Shown: piece after piece, positions 25,582-34,291 of the stretch | Layout of the letters: the number at the start of each line of letters is the position of its first letter | How positions within the stretch are numbered: the stretch's first letter is position 1 | Assembly: GCA_965220185.1 (NCBI GenBank) | Contig: OZ244807.1 | Span: 1,736,001-1,800,000 of the forward strand | Length of the DNA stretch: 64,000 bases | From: Azotimanducus sp965220185 | GTDB taxonomy: Bacteria; Pseudomonadota; Gammaproteobacteria; Pseudomonadales; Azotimanducaceae | Reading direction: 5' to 3' | The notes under the pieces: generated by a model | Told to the model about the DNA's origin: nothing | Databases searched by the model: none | What the model saw: the letters and a program-made list of their open reading frames with translations, nothing else | Position numbers and translations under genes: made by a program

Positions 25582-26961
25582 GTGAGCAGTATCGTCCTGG
25601 TCGGGCGGCCAAATGTTGGCAAATCGACACTCTTTAATCGCTTGACGCGCACGCGCGATGCCCTTGTCGCCAATATCGAAGGTGTAACTAGGGACAGGCG
25701 CTACGGATGTATCCGCCTCGGTGAACGCTCAGTGAGCTTGATCGACACAGGTGGATTTGGCGGCGAGGATATTTTCGGGACGCTCGTTGACGAGCAGATC
25801 AAGCTGGCCATCGATGAATCTCGCTTGGCGCTGCTGATGCTTGATGCCAGAAGTGGGCTGGTGACAAGCGACTTCGCACTGCACGATATTCTGAGACGCG
25901 CGGGATGCGCGGTGCTTGCGCTTGTCAACAAGTGCGATGGCGTCGATATCGAGTCAAGTCTCGGCACCTTCTCCGAATTAGGATTGGCAGAAGAACCGCT
26001 CGCAATCTCGGCGCTGCAAGGCACCGGCATTCGCAAGCTTTTCGGGCGGCTAGAAGCTGATATCGAGCTTGCCCCCATGCCAATCGAGGCTTCCGAAGGC
26101 ATTCGGGTGGCCATCATCGGCCGCCCAAATGTCGGCAAGTCAACCTTGATCAATCAGCTACTCGGTGAGACGAGGCAGCTCGTCTCTGATGTGCCCGGTA
26201 CGACGCGAGACGCGCAAGAGATCACCCTGTTGCGTGGGAACACACGCTTTTCGCTCGTGGACACAGCGGGTATTCGGCGCAAAGGCAAGGTCTCCGAGCA
26301 CGTCGAGAAGTTCTCGGTGGTCAAATCCTTGGAAGCTATGAATCGCTGCGAAGTGGTGTTGCTGCTGCTCGACGCTGCCGAAGGCATGACGAGTCAAGAT
26401 CTGCACCTGTTGCAGTATGCGCTCGATGCCGGGCGAGGCGTGGTGCTGTGCCTCAATAAATGGGACCGCGTGGGCAGGGCGCAGGCGCTCGTTGTCACCC
26501 GGCAGATCGAGCGGCGGCTTGGCTTTGCTGATTTCATTCCAGTTCGCAAGATTTCAGCGCTGCGCGGCGATAATGTTGATGCGACGCTTGATCTTGCGAA
26601 GCGCATTTCTGAGGCGCGGCACATTGATCAAAAGCCTTCGGACATGACGGCAATCTTGCAGAGCGCGGTCGAGGCGCAGCCGCCACCCTTGGCATCAGGG
26701 CGCAGAGTCAAGCTGCGCTACGCGCACAAGGCGGAGGGGGATACGCCCCGCATTGTTATTCACGGCAGCCGAACATCGGCTTTGCCGAGCCATTATGTGC
26801 GCTATCTTGAGCGCGTATTTCGAGAAAGCTTGGGAATTCTCGGTTCGAGTGTGAAGCTCTCTTTGAAGGATGCGCCTAACCCGTTCGCAGGCAAGCGCAA
26901 TCAGCTCTCACGGCGGCAACTCGCGAAGAGGCGGCGCGTGATCACGCACTCGAAACGTTGA
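25582..26961 (+). CDS. der: Ribosome-assembly GTPase Der (EngA)
   Basis: Double-Era GTPase of 459 residues needed for maturation of the 50S ribosomal subunit. Two G domains are clear: G1 motifs GRPNVGKST at residue 8 and again near residue 177, with G3 DTGG and DTAG, and G4 NKCD and NKWD. A KH-like C-terminal domain follows, ending in the basic tail PNPFAGKRNQLSRRQLAKRR. The start is a GTG at 25582. It is the last gene of this plus-strand housekeeping series; the 200 bases that follow hold no gene that I can see. Confidence 0.96.
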   Translation: MSSIVLVGRPNVGKSTLFNRLTRTRDALVANIEGVTRDRRYGCIRLGERSVSLIDTGGFGGEDIFGTLVDEQIKLAIDESRLALLMLDARSGLVTSDFALHDILRRAGCAVLALVNKCDGVDIESSLGTFSELGLAEEPLAISALQGTGIRKLFGRLEADIELAPMPIEASEGIRVAIIGRPNVGKSTLINQLLGETRQLVSDVPGTTRDAQEITLLRGNTRFSLVDTAGIRRKGKVSEHVEKFSVVKSLEAMNRCEVVLLLLDAAEGMTSQDLHLLQYALDAGRGVVLCLNKWDRVGRAQALVVTRQIERRLGFADFIPVRKISALRGDNVDATLDLAKRISEARHIDQKPSDMTAILQSAVEAQPPPLASGRRVKLRYAHKAEGDTPRIVIHGSRTSALPSHYVRYLERVFRESLGILGSSVKLSLKDAPNPFAGKRNQLSRRQLAKRRRVITHSKR

Positions 26962-27161
26962 TAGCTGCATTCGAAGGGGAATTACGTAGCAAAATCAGCA
27001 GAGCCAGGCCAGTGACCGTTTGCAGCGGTGGCGCGATCGATGGTTCGCAGTGGCGCTTTCATCTCCCATGACTCGCCGAAGTGTCTTCCGGCCCGCTTGA
27101 TCGACTGTTTGCAAATCATGTTAGACTTACGGCAAATTCTATCCTTTCTGAAGGAAACGCA

Positions 27162-27778
27162 ATGAGAAAAGAGTTTACCCCCCCCCCCCCCCCCTGACCT
27201 TTCTCGCCACCGCGCTGGCGGCCCTTGTGCTGGCCCTGCCCGCGGGTGAGGTGCACGCCCAGAGGGTTGGACAAGCAGCTTGCCCGGACGGCGTGACGCA
27301 GAATGGGACTGGTCTCCGCGTGAGCGATGTCAAGGCCGACAGGGCTACGCTTGGTGGTCGAATAGCTATAACTCGTCACGATATTAGTGGTTTAACAGAG
27401 GTCACGGCGTCCTGGCCCGCGCGGTGGTATTCCGCCACTCTGTATCTCGGCGTGAGGGGTTACGGATACTCCGACTCCGACCGAGACGCCCGGAGCTTCG
27501 GGGGCACGACTATCCAGGTCCAGGACGGCGATCTCATCCATGGGGCTTGGCTTCACGTGGGGAGGGTCGGGATCAACGACCTGACCCCCAGCCCCACATC
27601 ATTCCGCAGCCTGATCTCATCGACCAAATATGTGGCGCAGCTGGTTGTCGGTGAGTTGAGGAATCGAAGGGGCGAGGATATGACGAATCAATTCTTGAGC
27701 GGCACTCCCAACCCGATCAACCGGAACAAGCCCAAGCCCGTGCTGGCCCAAGTCTGCTTTGAGACGGCCGCCAGTTAG
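27162..27778 (+). CDS. Secreted protein gene put out of frame by a poly-C tract (phase-variation candidate, OFF as read)
   Basis: The ATG at 27162 follows AAGGA at a six-base spacing, codes MRKEFT, then runs into 17 consecutive C and meets an in-frame TGA at 27195. If the tract were one C longer (or two shorter), the frame would continue as prolines and then LTFLATALAALVLALPAG with EVHA-QRV, an excellent signal peptide with a cleavage site, and on to a 27778 stop, giving about 205 residues. The downstream frame has no start codon of its own before the hydrophobic core except a GTG at 27227 inside it. The mature part has two cysteines and is predicted mostly beta; I recognise no family. Codon choice (many GGG, AGG, CCC) differs from neighbours, suggesting acquisition. 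A sequencing error in the run is the main alternative. Confidence 0.65.
27178..27194 (+). repeat. Homopolymeric tract of 17 C
   Basis: Seventeen consecutive C lie 16 bases after the ATG of a secreted-protein gene and just before its signal-peptide core. Homopolymers of this length mutate by slipped-strand mispairing and are used as on/off switches for surface genes in several pathogens and host-associated bacteria. No other homopolymer of comparable length was noticed in the window. Confidence 0.95.
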
Positions 27779-27887
27779 TGTCTGGAAGAAACTTCCGACC
27801 CAATCAAACACTGAAACAAACAGGGTGCTGAAAGTGCCCCGGTTGGATTGCGAAGACACGCTGATTTTGCTGCGTTATTCCCTAACA

Positions 27888-27930
27888 AAATTCCCAAAAT
27901 ATGGGGAATTTCATGTGCGACTTCTCGCAC
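27888..27930. terminator. Double hairpin between convergent genes, possible bidirectional terminator
   Basis: Two stems lie side by side in the 169-base gap between the poly-C gene and the convergent M23 peptidase gene: 27888-27895 with 27904-27911 (AAATTCCC/GGGAATTT) and 27915-27920 with 27925-27930 (GTGCGA, CTTC loop, TCGCAC). The first ends in TTT on either strand, though no long U-run follows. The convergent setting supports termination; proof is lacking. Confidence 0.4.
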
Positions 27931-27947
27931 GTCTTTGAATTTCCAAG

Positions 27948-28772
27948 TTAGCAGCGAGTGACCTGTGATGAAGGCGATTCAAACGCAAACTCCGGATCTA
28001 CCCGCACGCCGCCGATAGACAGCGTCCAATGGACATGTGCGCCGGTCACGCGGCCCGTGGCGCCCACTTTGCCAACAAGATCGCCTTGATCGACCCATTG
28101 CCCTTCTTCGGCGACTACTTCATTCATGTGCCCGAGCATCGAAACGACGCCCGCGCCGTGATCAATCATGACGAGCTTGCCGCTGAAGAAGAAATCGCCT
28201 GTCAGTGCGATCCTGCCTGCTGCTGGCGCGATGATTGGCGTGCCGGTCGGCGCGGCGATATCAAGGCCGGAGTGCGGGCTGCGCGGCTGGTTGTTGAAGA
28301 AGCGGCGAACTCCGAATTCGCTTGAACGGCATCCATGCGTGGGTGGCACCATGGGGAAGGGCAGAACGGACATCTCGCTGAACGATGAATAGACTTTATC
28401 TTGCTGCATGGCCTCTCGGGTGTAGCGCTCGACATCTTCCGGGTGGGGTTCCACATAGCGCTGATTGGCGATTTGCAGGCGCTCCTCGCGAAAGGCGTGC
28501 GCCTCGACATCAAAAACGCGCGTCGTGCGACTGCCGTCGGCAAATTGAAGCGTGACATGCACTTCTCCCGGATCAGCATCCATGTCCACGGGCAGAACCA
28601 CCACGCCCCTATCCGACACTGGCAGCCGCTGCTCGCCAAGGCTTGCGGAAAGAAGATCTGCGCGATGCGTTTCGATAAGCGCGAGCCCGCCTTGGCGAAT
28701 AGTCTCGGCCATCGCATTGACGCTGAAGAACGTGGCGAACACCGCGGCTGACCAAATACTATCTATTTTCAT
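27948..28772 (-). CDS. Periplasmic M23-family (LytM) peptidase
   Basis: Zinc endopeptidase or LytM-like factor of 274 residues, acting on peptidoglycan cross-links or activating amidases in the periplasm. A signal peptide covers residues 1-22 (cleavage after AMA). The M23 zinc ligands appear as His167 and Asp171 in SPHSGLDIAAPTGTP, and His248 in AHVHWTLSI, with His246 as the catalytic neighbour; the set is complete, so an active enzyme is expected. An N-terminal domain of about 140 residues precedes it. The gene starts 4 bases inside the end of xseA, so both are cotranscribed on the minus strand. Confidence 0.9.
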   Translation of the reverse strand: MKIDSIWSAAVFATFFSVNAMAETIRQGGLALIETHRADLLSASLGEQRLPVSDRGVVVLPVDMDADPGEVHVTLQFADGSRTTRVFDVEAHAFREERLQIANQRYVEPHPEDVERYTREAMQQDKVYSSFSEMSVLPFPMVPPTHGCRSSEFGVRRFFNNQPRSPHSGLDIAAPTGTPIIAPAAGRIALTGDFFFSGKLVMIDHGAGVVSMLGHMNEVVAEEGQWVDQGDLVGKVGATGRVTGAHVHWTLSIGGVRVDPEFAFESPSSQVTRC

Positions 28773-30172
28773 GGATTGTCCTTATGTATTCCTTGAACAG
28801 TGATGTCGAGCCGCCCTTCGGCAAGATGCGCCACGAGGTGCTCGCCTATTTTCGTTTGCCCCGCAGCGGTGACCGGCATTCCATAGCTGCCATTGGCTGG
28901 CATGTCGTCGCGGTGCGCGGCAACGATGGCGTAGCCTCGCGCGAGCGTCGCCTTGGGACTGACGGCTTCGAGTTGCTGCCGTATGGCGCGCAGCGCATTT
29001 GCAAAATCTGCCGAGCGTCGCCCCCAAGCACCATCGAGTCGATCACGGACAGCGCTGAGCGCCGATTGCTGGCGCAAAAGCGCACCATCAAGATCAAGCC
29101 TTGAGAAGCGTCCTTGCAGTTCAGCGAATCGCTGACGGTGCGCGCTCTCGAGCTGTGAGAAGGCGCGCCTGAAACGTTCAGCGAGATCATCCGAACGCTG
29201 CAATGCTTGATCGAAGATATGCTGCGGGTTTCGCACGGCGAGCCGCTGCTGCCATTGCCCAAGTCGGTCGCGCCCAAAGTGTTGAAGCTGCCTTGCCAAG
29301 CGTTCGCCGAGTGCTTCGGTCATGGCATGCACTTGACGGTAGGTTTCGCCTAGATCCGGCGTGGCGAGCACCGCACCCGCAGTCGGCGTGGCCGCGCGCG
29401 CATCAGCGACAAGATCAGCAATGCTCGTATCAGTCTCGTGTCCAATGCCCGTGATGACAGGCACATCGCAATTCGCAATAGCGCGCGCCACAGGCTCGAG
29501 ATTGAATGCCCACAGGTCTTCAATCGAGCCACCGCCACGCGCGAGCAGCACAAGGTCTGGGCGCGGACTATCGAGGTGGACTGGCCAGCTTGCAACATGT
29601 CCGAACGCGCGCACGATCTCATCGCTTGCATTGGCGCCTTGCACCGATGCTGGCAGCAGCGTGCATCTGAAAAGCGCACTGCGAGTCTGGAGTGTTTTCG
29701 CGATATCGCGAAGTGCCGCGCCCGCAGGCGACGTGATGATGGCGAGATGCTGCGCGAATTCGGGAATATCGCGCTTACGGGACGCATCGGTGAGCCCTTC
29801 CTTTTCAAGCTTGTCTCGCAGCGCGGCGATCGCCGCGAGCAGTTCACCTGTGCCGGCGGGTTGCATCTCACGAGCGATCGCCTGATAGGTGCCGCGCTGC
29901 TCATAGATGCTCACGCGACAGCGCAGCTTGACGAGCGCACCATCCGAAGGCTTGAAGCGAACGCGCAAGTTGTCGCCGCGAAACATCACACAGCGAATTT
30001 CGGCATCGTCGTCTTTGAGTGAAAAATACCAGTGACCTGAGTGATAAGCTTTGAATCCAGACACCTCGCCTTGCAGCCAGATGTCGGCAAGATTGTCCTC
30101 AAGCAGGGAACGCGCCAGTCCGTTGACCTCGGAGACCGAGTACACGGTAAGATTCTGTCCCTGCAATTGCAT
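28769..30172 (-). CDS. xseA: Exodeoxyribonuclease VII large subunit
   Basis: Catalytic subunit of the single-strand-specific exonuclease VII, 467 residues. The N-terminal OB-fold reads VYSVSEVNGLARSLLEDNLADIWLQGEVSGF; the catalytic core includes ARGGGSIEDLWAFNLE and TGIGHETDTSIADLVADARAATPTAGA, followed by a long coiled-coil domain up to about residue 400. The small subunit gene xseB is not in the window. It overlaps the M23 peptidase gene by 4 bases at its end and is divergent from the SDR gene, with 37 bases between the starts. Confidence 0.95.
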   Translation of the reverse strand: MQLQGQNLTVYSVSEVNGLARSLLEDNLADIWLQGEVSGFKAYHSGHWYFSLKDDDAEIRCVMFRGDNLRVRFKPSDGALVKLRCRVSIYEQRGTYQAIAREMQPAGTGELLAAIAALRDKLEKEGLTDASRKRDIPEFAQHLAIITSPAGAALRDIAKTLQTRSALFRCTLLPASVQGANASDEIVRAFGHVASWPVHLDSPRPDLVLLARGGGSIEDLWAFNLEPVARAIANCDVPVITGIGHETDTSIADLVADARAATPTAGAVLATPDLGETYRQVHAMTEALGERLARQLQHFGRDRLGQWQQRLAVRNPQHIFDQALQRSDDLAERFRRAFSQLESAHRQRFAELQGRFSRLDLDGALLRQQSALSAVRDRLDGAWGRRSADFANALRAIRQQLEAVSPKATLARGYAIVAAHRDDMPANGSYGMPVTAAGQTKIGEHLVAHLAEGRLDITVQGIHKDNP

Positions 30173-30209
30173 CGAACCATTCTACGCGAGCCATACGGAG
30201 GCAGAAGAC

Positions 30210-30884
30210 ATGACAGGAAGAGTAGTACTCATCACCGGCGCGGCAGGCGCTTTGGGCAGGGCCGTTGCGGCGCGGTTCGCCTCGGAAGGCGATCAGCTAG
30301 CACTGCTTGATCAAATGCCAATCACCCTCGATGCCGCGTACCAAGGGCAATGCGACCTCGGGGATGGCGCCGAAACCGAGGCGCATGTGTCGCGCATCGT
30401 CGCAGAGCTTGGTCGCATTGATGTGCTGCTCAACATCGCTGGCGGCTTCGAGATGGGCGAGCCAGTGCATGCAACGAGCGAAAAGACATGGAAATTCATG
30501 TTCGATGTCAATTTCTGGACGCTCGTGCGCATGTTGGAGGCGGTCGTGCCAGTCATGCGTTCCCAAGGCGCGGGCAGCATTGTCAATATGGGGGCGCGGG
30601 CGGCGATTCGCGGCAGTGCGATGATGGGCGCCTATGCGGCTTCGAAGAGCGCGGTGATTCGTCTCACTGAAAGCCTTTCAGACGAGCTCAAAGAGTCTGG
30701 TGTTCGGGTCAATTGCATTCTGCCGAGCATTATCGATACACCGCGCAACCGAAGCGACATGCCGGATGCGGACTACAGTCGCTGGGTGAAGCCCGAGCGC
30801 ATCGCAGACGTCATGGCCTTCCTCGTATCTCCGGGCGGCGCCGACATTCACGGCGCGTCGCTTCCAGTAGACGCGCTTTCCTAG
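30210..30884 (+). CDS. Short-chain dehydrogenase/reductase
   Basis: Classical SDR of 224 residues from the ATG at 30210, which has GGAGG 8 bases upstream. Cofactor motif TGAAGALG spans residues 9-16, NIAGG is near 75, and the catalytic pair is Tyr142 and Lys146 in AYAASKSAV; the usual catalytic Ser position falls in IVNMGARAA, where a Met-Gly-Ala replaces the common Ser-Ser. Short loops and a shortened C-terminus make it smaller than the usual 250 residues. The substrate is unknown. It is followed after 88 bases by the DegP-like protease. Confidence 0.85.
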   Translation: MTGRVVLITGAAGALGRAVAARFASEGDQLALLDQMPITLDAAYQGQCDLGDGAETEAHVSRIVAELGRIDVLLNIAGGFEMGEPVHATSEKTWKFMFDVNFWTLVRMLEAVVPVMRSQGAGSIVNMGARAAIRGSAMMGAYAASKSAVIRLTESLSDELKESGVRVNCILPSIIDTPRNRSDMPDADYSRWVKPERIADVMAFLVSPGGADIHGASLPVDALS

Positions 30885-30972
30885 TGCCATGCGACAGTCC
30901 AAAAGCCAAGGTGCGTACAATTGACCTTTCATGACTCGAGACTGTGACGTGACCGACCTCCTCATACGACAG

Positions 30973-32361
30973 ATGATCAGCGCCGCCAAAAAGACATTTG
31001 CGGTGGCGGTGCTTGCGCTTGCCATGACAAGCGTGAACGCGAAGCTGCCAGATTTTGTTGATCTGGTTGAGGAGAATGTCGATTCGGTCGTGCATATCAC
31101 GGTCGTCAGCGAAGGCGAAGGCATGCTCGACGGCCTTCGCAGAGCCATTCCCGAAGAGTGGTTTGATCGCCGCATCTTCCCTTGGCCTGAAGAAGAGCCA
31201 AGGCTCAGGCAAGGGCAAGGCTCCGGATTCATCATCTCGTCCGATGGCTATGTGCTGACGAATAACCATGTCGTCGCATCAGGCGACAACATCACTGTGC
31301 GCATGCATGACCGGCGTGAATTCAAGGCTGAACTGGTCGGAGCGGACGTGCGCAGTGATGTCGCCTTGCTGAAAGTCGATGCGGACGACTTGCCTGCAGC
31401 CAAGCTCGGACGTTCCGATGATCTGCGTGTCGGCGAATGGGTGTTCGCCATCGGCTCGCCGTTTAATTTTGAGTACAGTGTCACGGCAGGGATCGTCAGC
31501 GCGCTTGGGCGCAGCTCGCTCGGCTCAGGCGCGAGCAGCTTCGTGCCCTTCATCCAGTCCGATGTGGCGATCAACCCCGGCAACTCCGGCGGGCCGCTGT
31601 TTGACCTTGAGGGCCGGGTCATTGGTATCAATTCACAGATTTTCTCGCGCTCTGGTGGCTTTCAAGGCATCTCTCTCTCAATCCCCATCGACGCCGCCAT
31701 GGAGGTCGTCGAGATGCTGAAAGCCGATGGCGAGGTATCGCGCGGATTCCTCGGCGTTCGTCTTGATAACGGACCGTCCTTCGATGTCGCCAAGAGCTTG
31801 GGCCTTGATCGACCTATGGGCGCATTGATCACCGAAGTGCTTGAGGACACGCCAGCCGAAGCCGCCGGGCTCAAATCGGGCGACGTCATTCTCTCGGTGG
31901 ACGGCGAGGCGGTAGACTTGTCGAGTGATCTGCCTTTCATGATCGGCAGGCGCAAAGGTGGCGAAAAGGTTGAGCTGAAAATCTGGCGCGACCGCAGCGA
32001 GATCGATGTCGATGTCACCTTGGCGCTCTTGCCCGACGACGAAGGCGAGTCGGAAGCTGATGACAGTGAAGGCGGTGAGTTAAAGCCGGGCACGCTTGGC
32101 TTCGGCGTGTCCGAAGTGCCGCCGGAGCTCGCGCAAAGAATCAATGTCGATGGCGGCGTGCTGGTGCGCTCATCGACCGGACTTGCGCGCTCTGCGGACA
32201 TTGTTTCAGGCGACATTGTTTTGCAAGTGCAAGGCCAGGCGATCTCCGGACTCGACGACTTTTCCGCCGCCGTAGAAAATTTGCAAGCTGGCGATCATGC
32301 GAGCTTTCTGATTCTTCGCGGCAATTTCCGCACCTACCGGGCGATACGGGTGCCGGATTGA
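30973..32361 (+). CDS. degP: DegP/MucD-like periplasmic serine protease
   Basis: HtrA-family protease-chaperone of the periplasm, about 462 residues from the ATG at 30973, which gives a good signal peptide ending near VNA (an earlier ATG at 30931 would add 14 residues). Catalytic residues are His99 in TNNHVVASGD, Asp129 in RSDVALLKVD and Ser205 in PGNSGGPLF. Two PDZ domains follow: GFLGVRLDNGP through SGDVILSVDGEAV, and LGFGVSEVPPELA through SGDIVLQVQGQAI, with an acidic linker between them. It removes misfolded envelope proteins. The lepA TTG start overlaps its stop by 4 bases, a common pairing in this class. Confidence 0.93.
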   Translation: MISAAKKTFAVAVLALAMTSVNAKLPDFVDLVEENVDSVVHITVVSEGEGMLDGLRRAIPEEWFDRRIFPWPEEEPRLRQGQGSGFIISSDGYVLTNNHVVASGDNITVRMHDRREFKAELVGADVRSDVALLKVDADDLPAAKLGRSDDLRVGEWVFAIGSPFNFEYSVTAGIVSALGRSSLGSGASSFVPFIQSDVAINPGNSGGPLFDLEGRVIGINSQIFSRSGGFQGISLSIPIDAAMEVVEMLKADGEVSRGFLGVRLDNGPSFDVAKSLGLDRPMGALITEVLEDTPAEAAGLKSGDVILSVDGEAVDLSSDLPFMIGRRKGGEKVELKIWRDRSEIDVDVTLALLPDDEGESEADDSEGGELKPGTLGFGVSEVPPELAQRINVDGGVLVRSSTGLARSADIVSGDIVLQVQGQAISGLDDFSAAVENLQAGDHASFLILRGNFRTYRAIRVPD

Positions 32362-34160
32362 CAGCGCTCGCGCAGATTCGCAATTTCTCGATTATTGCGC
32401 ACATCGATCATGGCAAGTCAACGCTCGCAGACCGCTTGATTGAGCGCTGCGGGGCGCTTGATTCTCGCGAAATGTCGACGCGCGTGCTCGACTCCATGGA
32501 ACTTGAGCGCGAGCGCGGCATCACCATCAAATCGCAGAGCGTGACCTTGAACTATGTCGGCGCGGATGGCGTCGAATATCAGCTGAATCTCATCGATACC
32601 CCCGGCCATGTGGATTTTCATTACGAAGTATCGAGGTCGCTGTCGGCCTGCGAAGGCGCTCTTTTGCTCGTAGATGCCGCGCAAGGCGTCGAAGCCCAGT
32701 CGGTGGCCAATTGCCTTGCGGCGATCGAGCAGGATGTGGAAGTGCTGCCGGTGCTCAACAAAATTGATCTGCCGCAAGCGGATCCTGAGCGCATCGCGCG
32801 CGAGATTGAAGACCTCGTCGGCATCGATGCCACAGAGGTGCTGTGCGTGAGCGCGAAAACAGGCGAGGGCGTTGATGCCTTGCTTGAGCATTTGATTGCT
32901 TCCGTGCCGCCGCCGCAAGGCAGCCTTGACGGACACCTGCGCGCCCTGATCATCGATTCCTGGTTTGATCAGTATCTCGGCATCATTTCACTCGTCAGGG
33001 TTGTGCGTGGCAGCGTTCGGGCCGGGGACAAGGTGCTTGTCTCATCGCTTGGCCGCGTTCATGAGGTGACCGAGGTCGGCGGCTTCGCGCCGAGGCGGGT
33101 GGCGCGGGCAGCGCTCCATGTCGGAGAAGTCGGCTATGTCGTGGCTGGCATCAAGGATGTGAACGGCGCGCCGGTGGGCGACACGCTCCTCGATCCGCTC
33201 GACCCGAAGCCAGAGCCCTTGCCCGGCTTTCGGCGCGTTCAGCCGCTTGTCTACGCGGGCTTGTTCCCCATCGATTCCGATGATTTCGAGCAGTTCCGCA
33301 CCGCGCTTGAGCGCCTGTGCCTCAATGACGCCGCGCTCTTCTACGAACCGGAAACATCGGAAGCGCTCGGCTTTGGCTTTCGCTGCGGCTTTCTCGGCAC
33401 ACTGCACATGGAAGTCGTGCAGGAGCGCCTAGAGCGCGAATACGGTCTGAATCTTATTAGTTCAGCGCCGACCGTGCTCTACGAGGTGCTGCTGACATCG
33501 GGCGAAGTCATGCAGATTCAGAATCCTTCGGCTCTGCCCGACTCTGGGCGCATCAAGGAAATTCGCGAGCCTGTGGCGGAAGTGACCATCCTCACCACCA
33601 AGGACACCGTCGGCAAGGTCATGAATCTTTGCGTGGAGCGACGAGGCGTCTCGGTGTCGCTCGACATCAGCGGCTCTCAAGCGTCTCTTGTCTGGCGCGT
33701 GCCGATGAGCGAAGTTGTGCTCGATTTCCATGATCGCCTCAAGTCCGCGACGCGGGGATATGGCTCGATGGATTATGCGATGACCGGCTTCGAGCACGAA
33801 GACCTTGTCCGCCTCGATGTGCTCGTCAATGGCGATATTGTCGATGCGCTCGCCATGATCGTGCATCGCGGCGTCTCTCGCAGCAGAGGTCTCGAACTGC
33901 TTGCTCGCCTCAAGAAGCTCATTCCGAGGCAGATGTTCGATGTCGCGCTGCAGGCGGCGATCGGCAGCCAGATCATCGCGCGCGAAACGGTCAAGGCGCT
34001 GCGCAAGAACGTCACCGCCAAATGCTACGGGGGCGATGTCACCCGCAAGAAAAAACTGCTCAAGAAGCAAAAGGAGGGCAAGAAGCGAATGAAGCGACTC
34101 GGCTCGGTCGAGATTCCGCAGGAAGCGTTCCTCGCCGCGCTCGCTCGCGACGATACATAA
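32358..34160 (+). CDS. lepA: Elongation factor 4 (LepA)
   Basis: Ribosome-associated translational GTPase of 600 residues, full length for the family. G1 is AHIDHGKSTL, with DTPGH for G3 and NKIDLP for G4; the signature C-terminal domain includes CYGGDVTRKKKLLKKQKEGKKRMK. The start is a TTG at 32358 overlapping the protease stop (TTGA), so its translation is probably coupled to degP. The gene lacks the signal-peptidase gene lepB that usually follows; instead a 131-base gap leads to the lipoprotein gene. A TTGACA at 34187-34192 in this gap might belong to a promoter for the next gene. Confidence 0.96.
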   Translation: MTALAQIRNFSIIAHIDHGKSTLADRLIERCGALDSREMSTRVLDSMELERERGITIKSQSVTLNYVGADGVEYQLNLIDTPGHVDFHYEVSRSLSACEGALLLVDAAQGVEAQSVANCLAAIEQDVEVLPVLNKIDLPQADPERIAREIEDLVGIDATEVLCVSAKTGEGVDALLEHLIASVPPPQGSLDGHLRALIIDSWFDQYLGIISLVRVVRGSVRAGDKVLVSSLGRVHEVTEVGGFAPRRVARAALHVGEVGYVVAGIKDVNGAPVGDTLLDPLDPKPEPLPGFRRVQPLVYAGLFPIDSDDFEQFRTALERLCLNDAALFYEPETSEALGFGFRCGFLGTLHMEVVQERLEREYGLNLISSAPTVLYEVLLTSGEVMQIQNPSALPDSGRIKEIREPVAEVTILTTKDTVGKVMNLCVERRGVSVSLDISGSQASLVWRVPMSEVVLDFHDRLKSATRGYGSMDYAMTGFEHEDLVRLDVLVNGDIVDALAMIVHRGVSRSRGLELLARLKKLIPRQMFDVALQAAIGSQIIARETVKALRKNVTAKCYGGDVTRKKKLLKKQKEGKKRMKRLGSVEIPQEAFLAALARDDT

Positions 34161-34291
34161 ATCATGCTTGCAGGTGTGTCACGAGATTGACATGCTTAAT
34201 TCACAAAACTGCTACCGAACTTTCATAGTCCTGAAATTAGGCTTCTTTAGAGTGCGCGTCATCGCTTTCGTGCTCTATCGGAGACTTTTTC

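Noticed and set aside
27116..27379. Minus-strand frame of 87 residues reading the poly-C tract as poly-Gly
   Set aside because: It lies opposite the signal-peptide frame, has no ribosome-binding site, and its composition is explained by the complementary strand.
34187..34215. Promoter TTGACA with TGCTAC before the beta-helix lipoprotein gene
   Set aside because: The -35 match is perfect and spacing is 17, but the -10 element matches poorly, so it is mentioned only in the text of the neighbouring genes.
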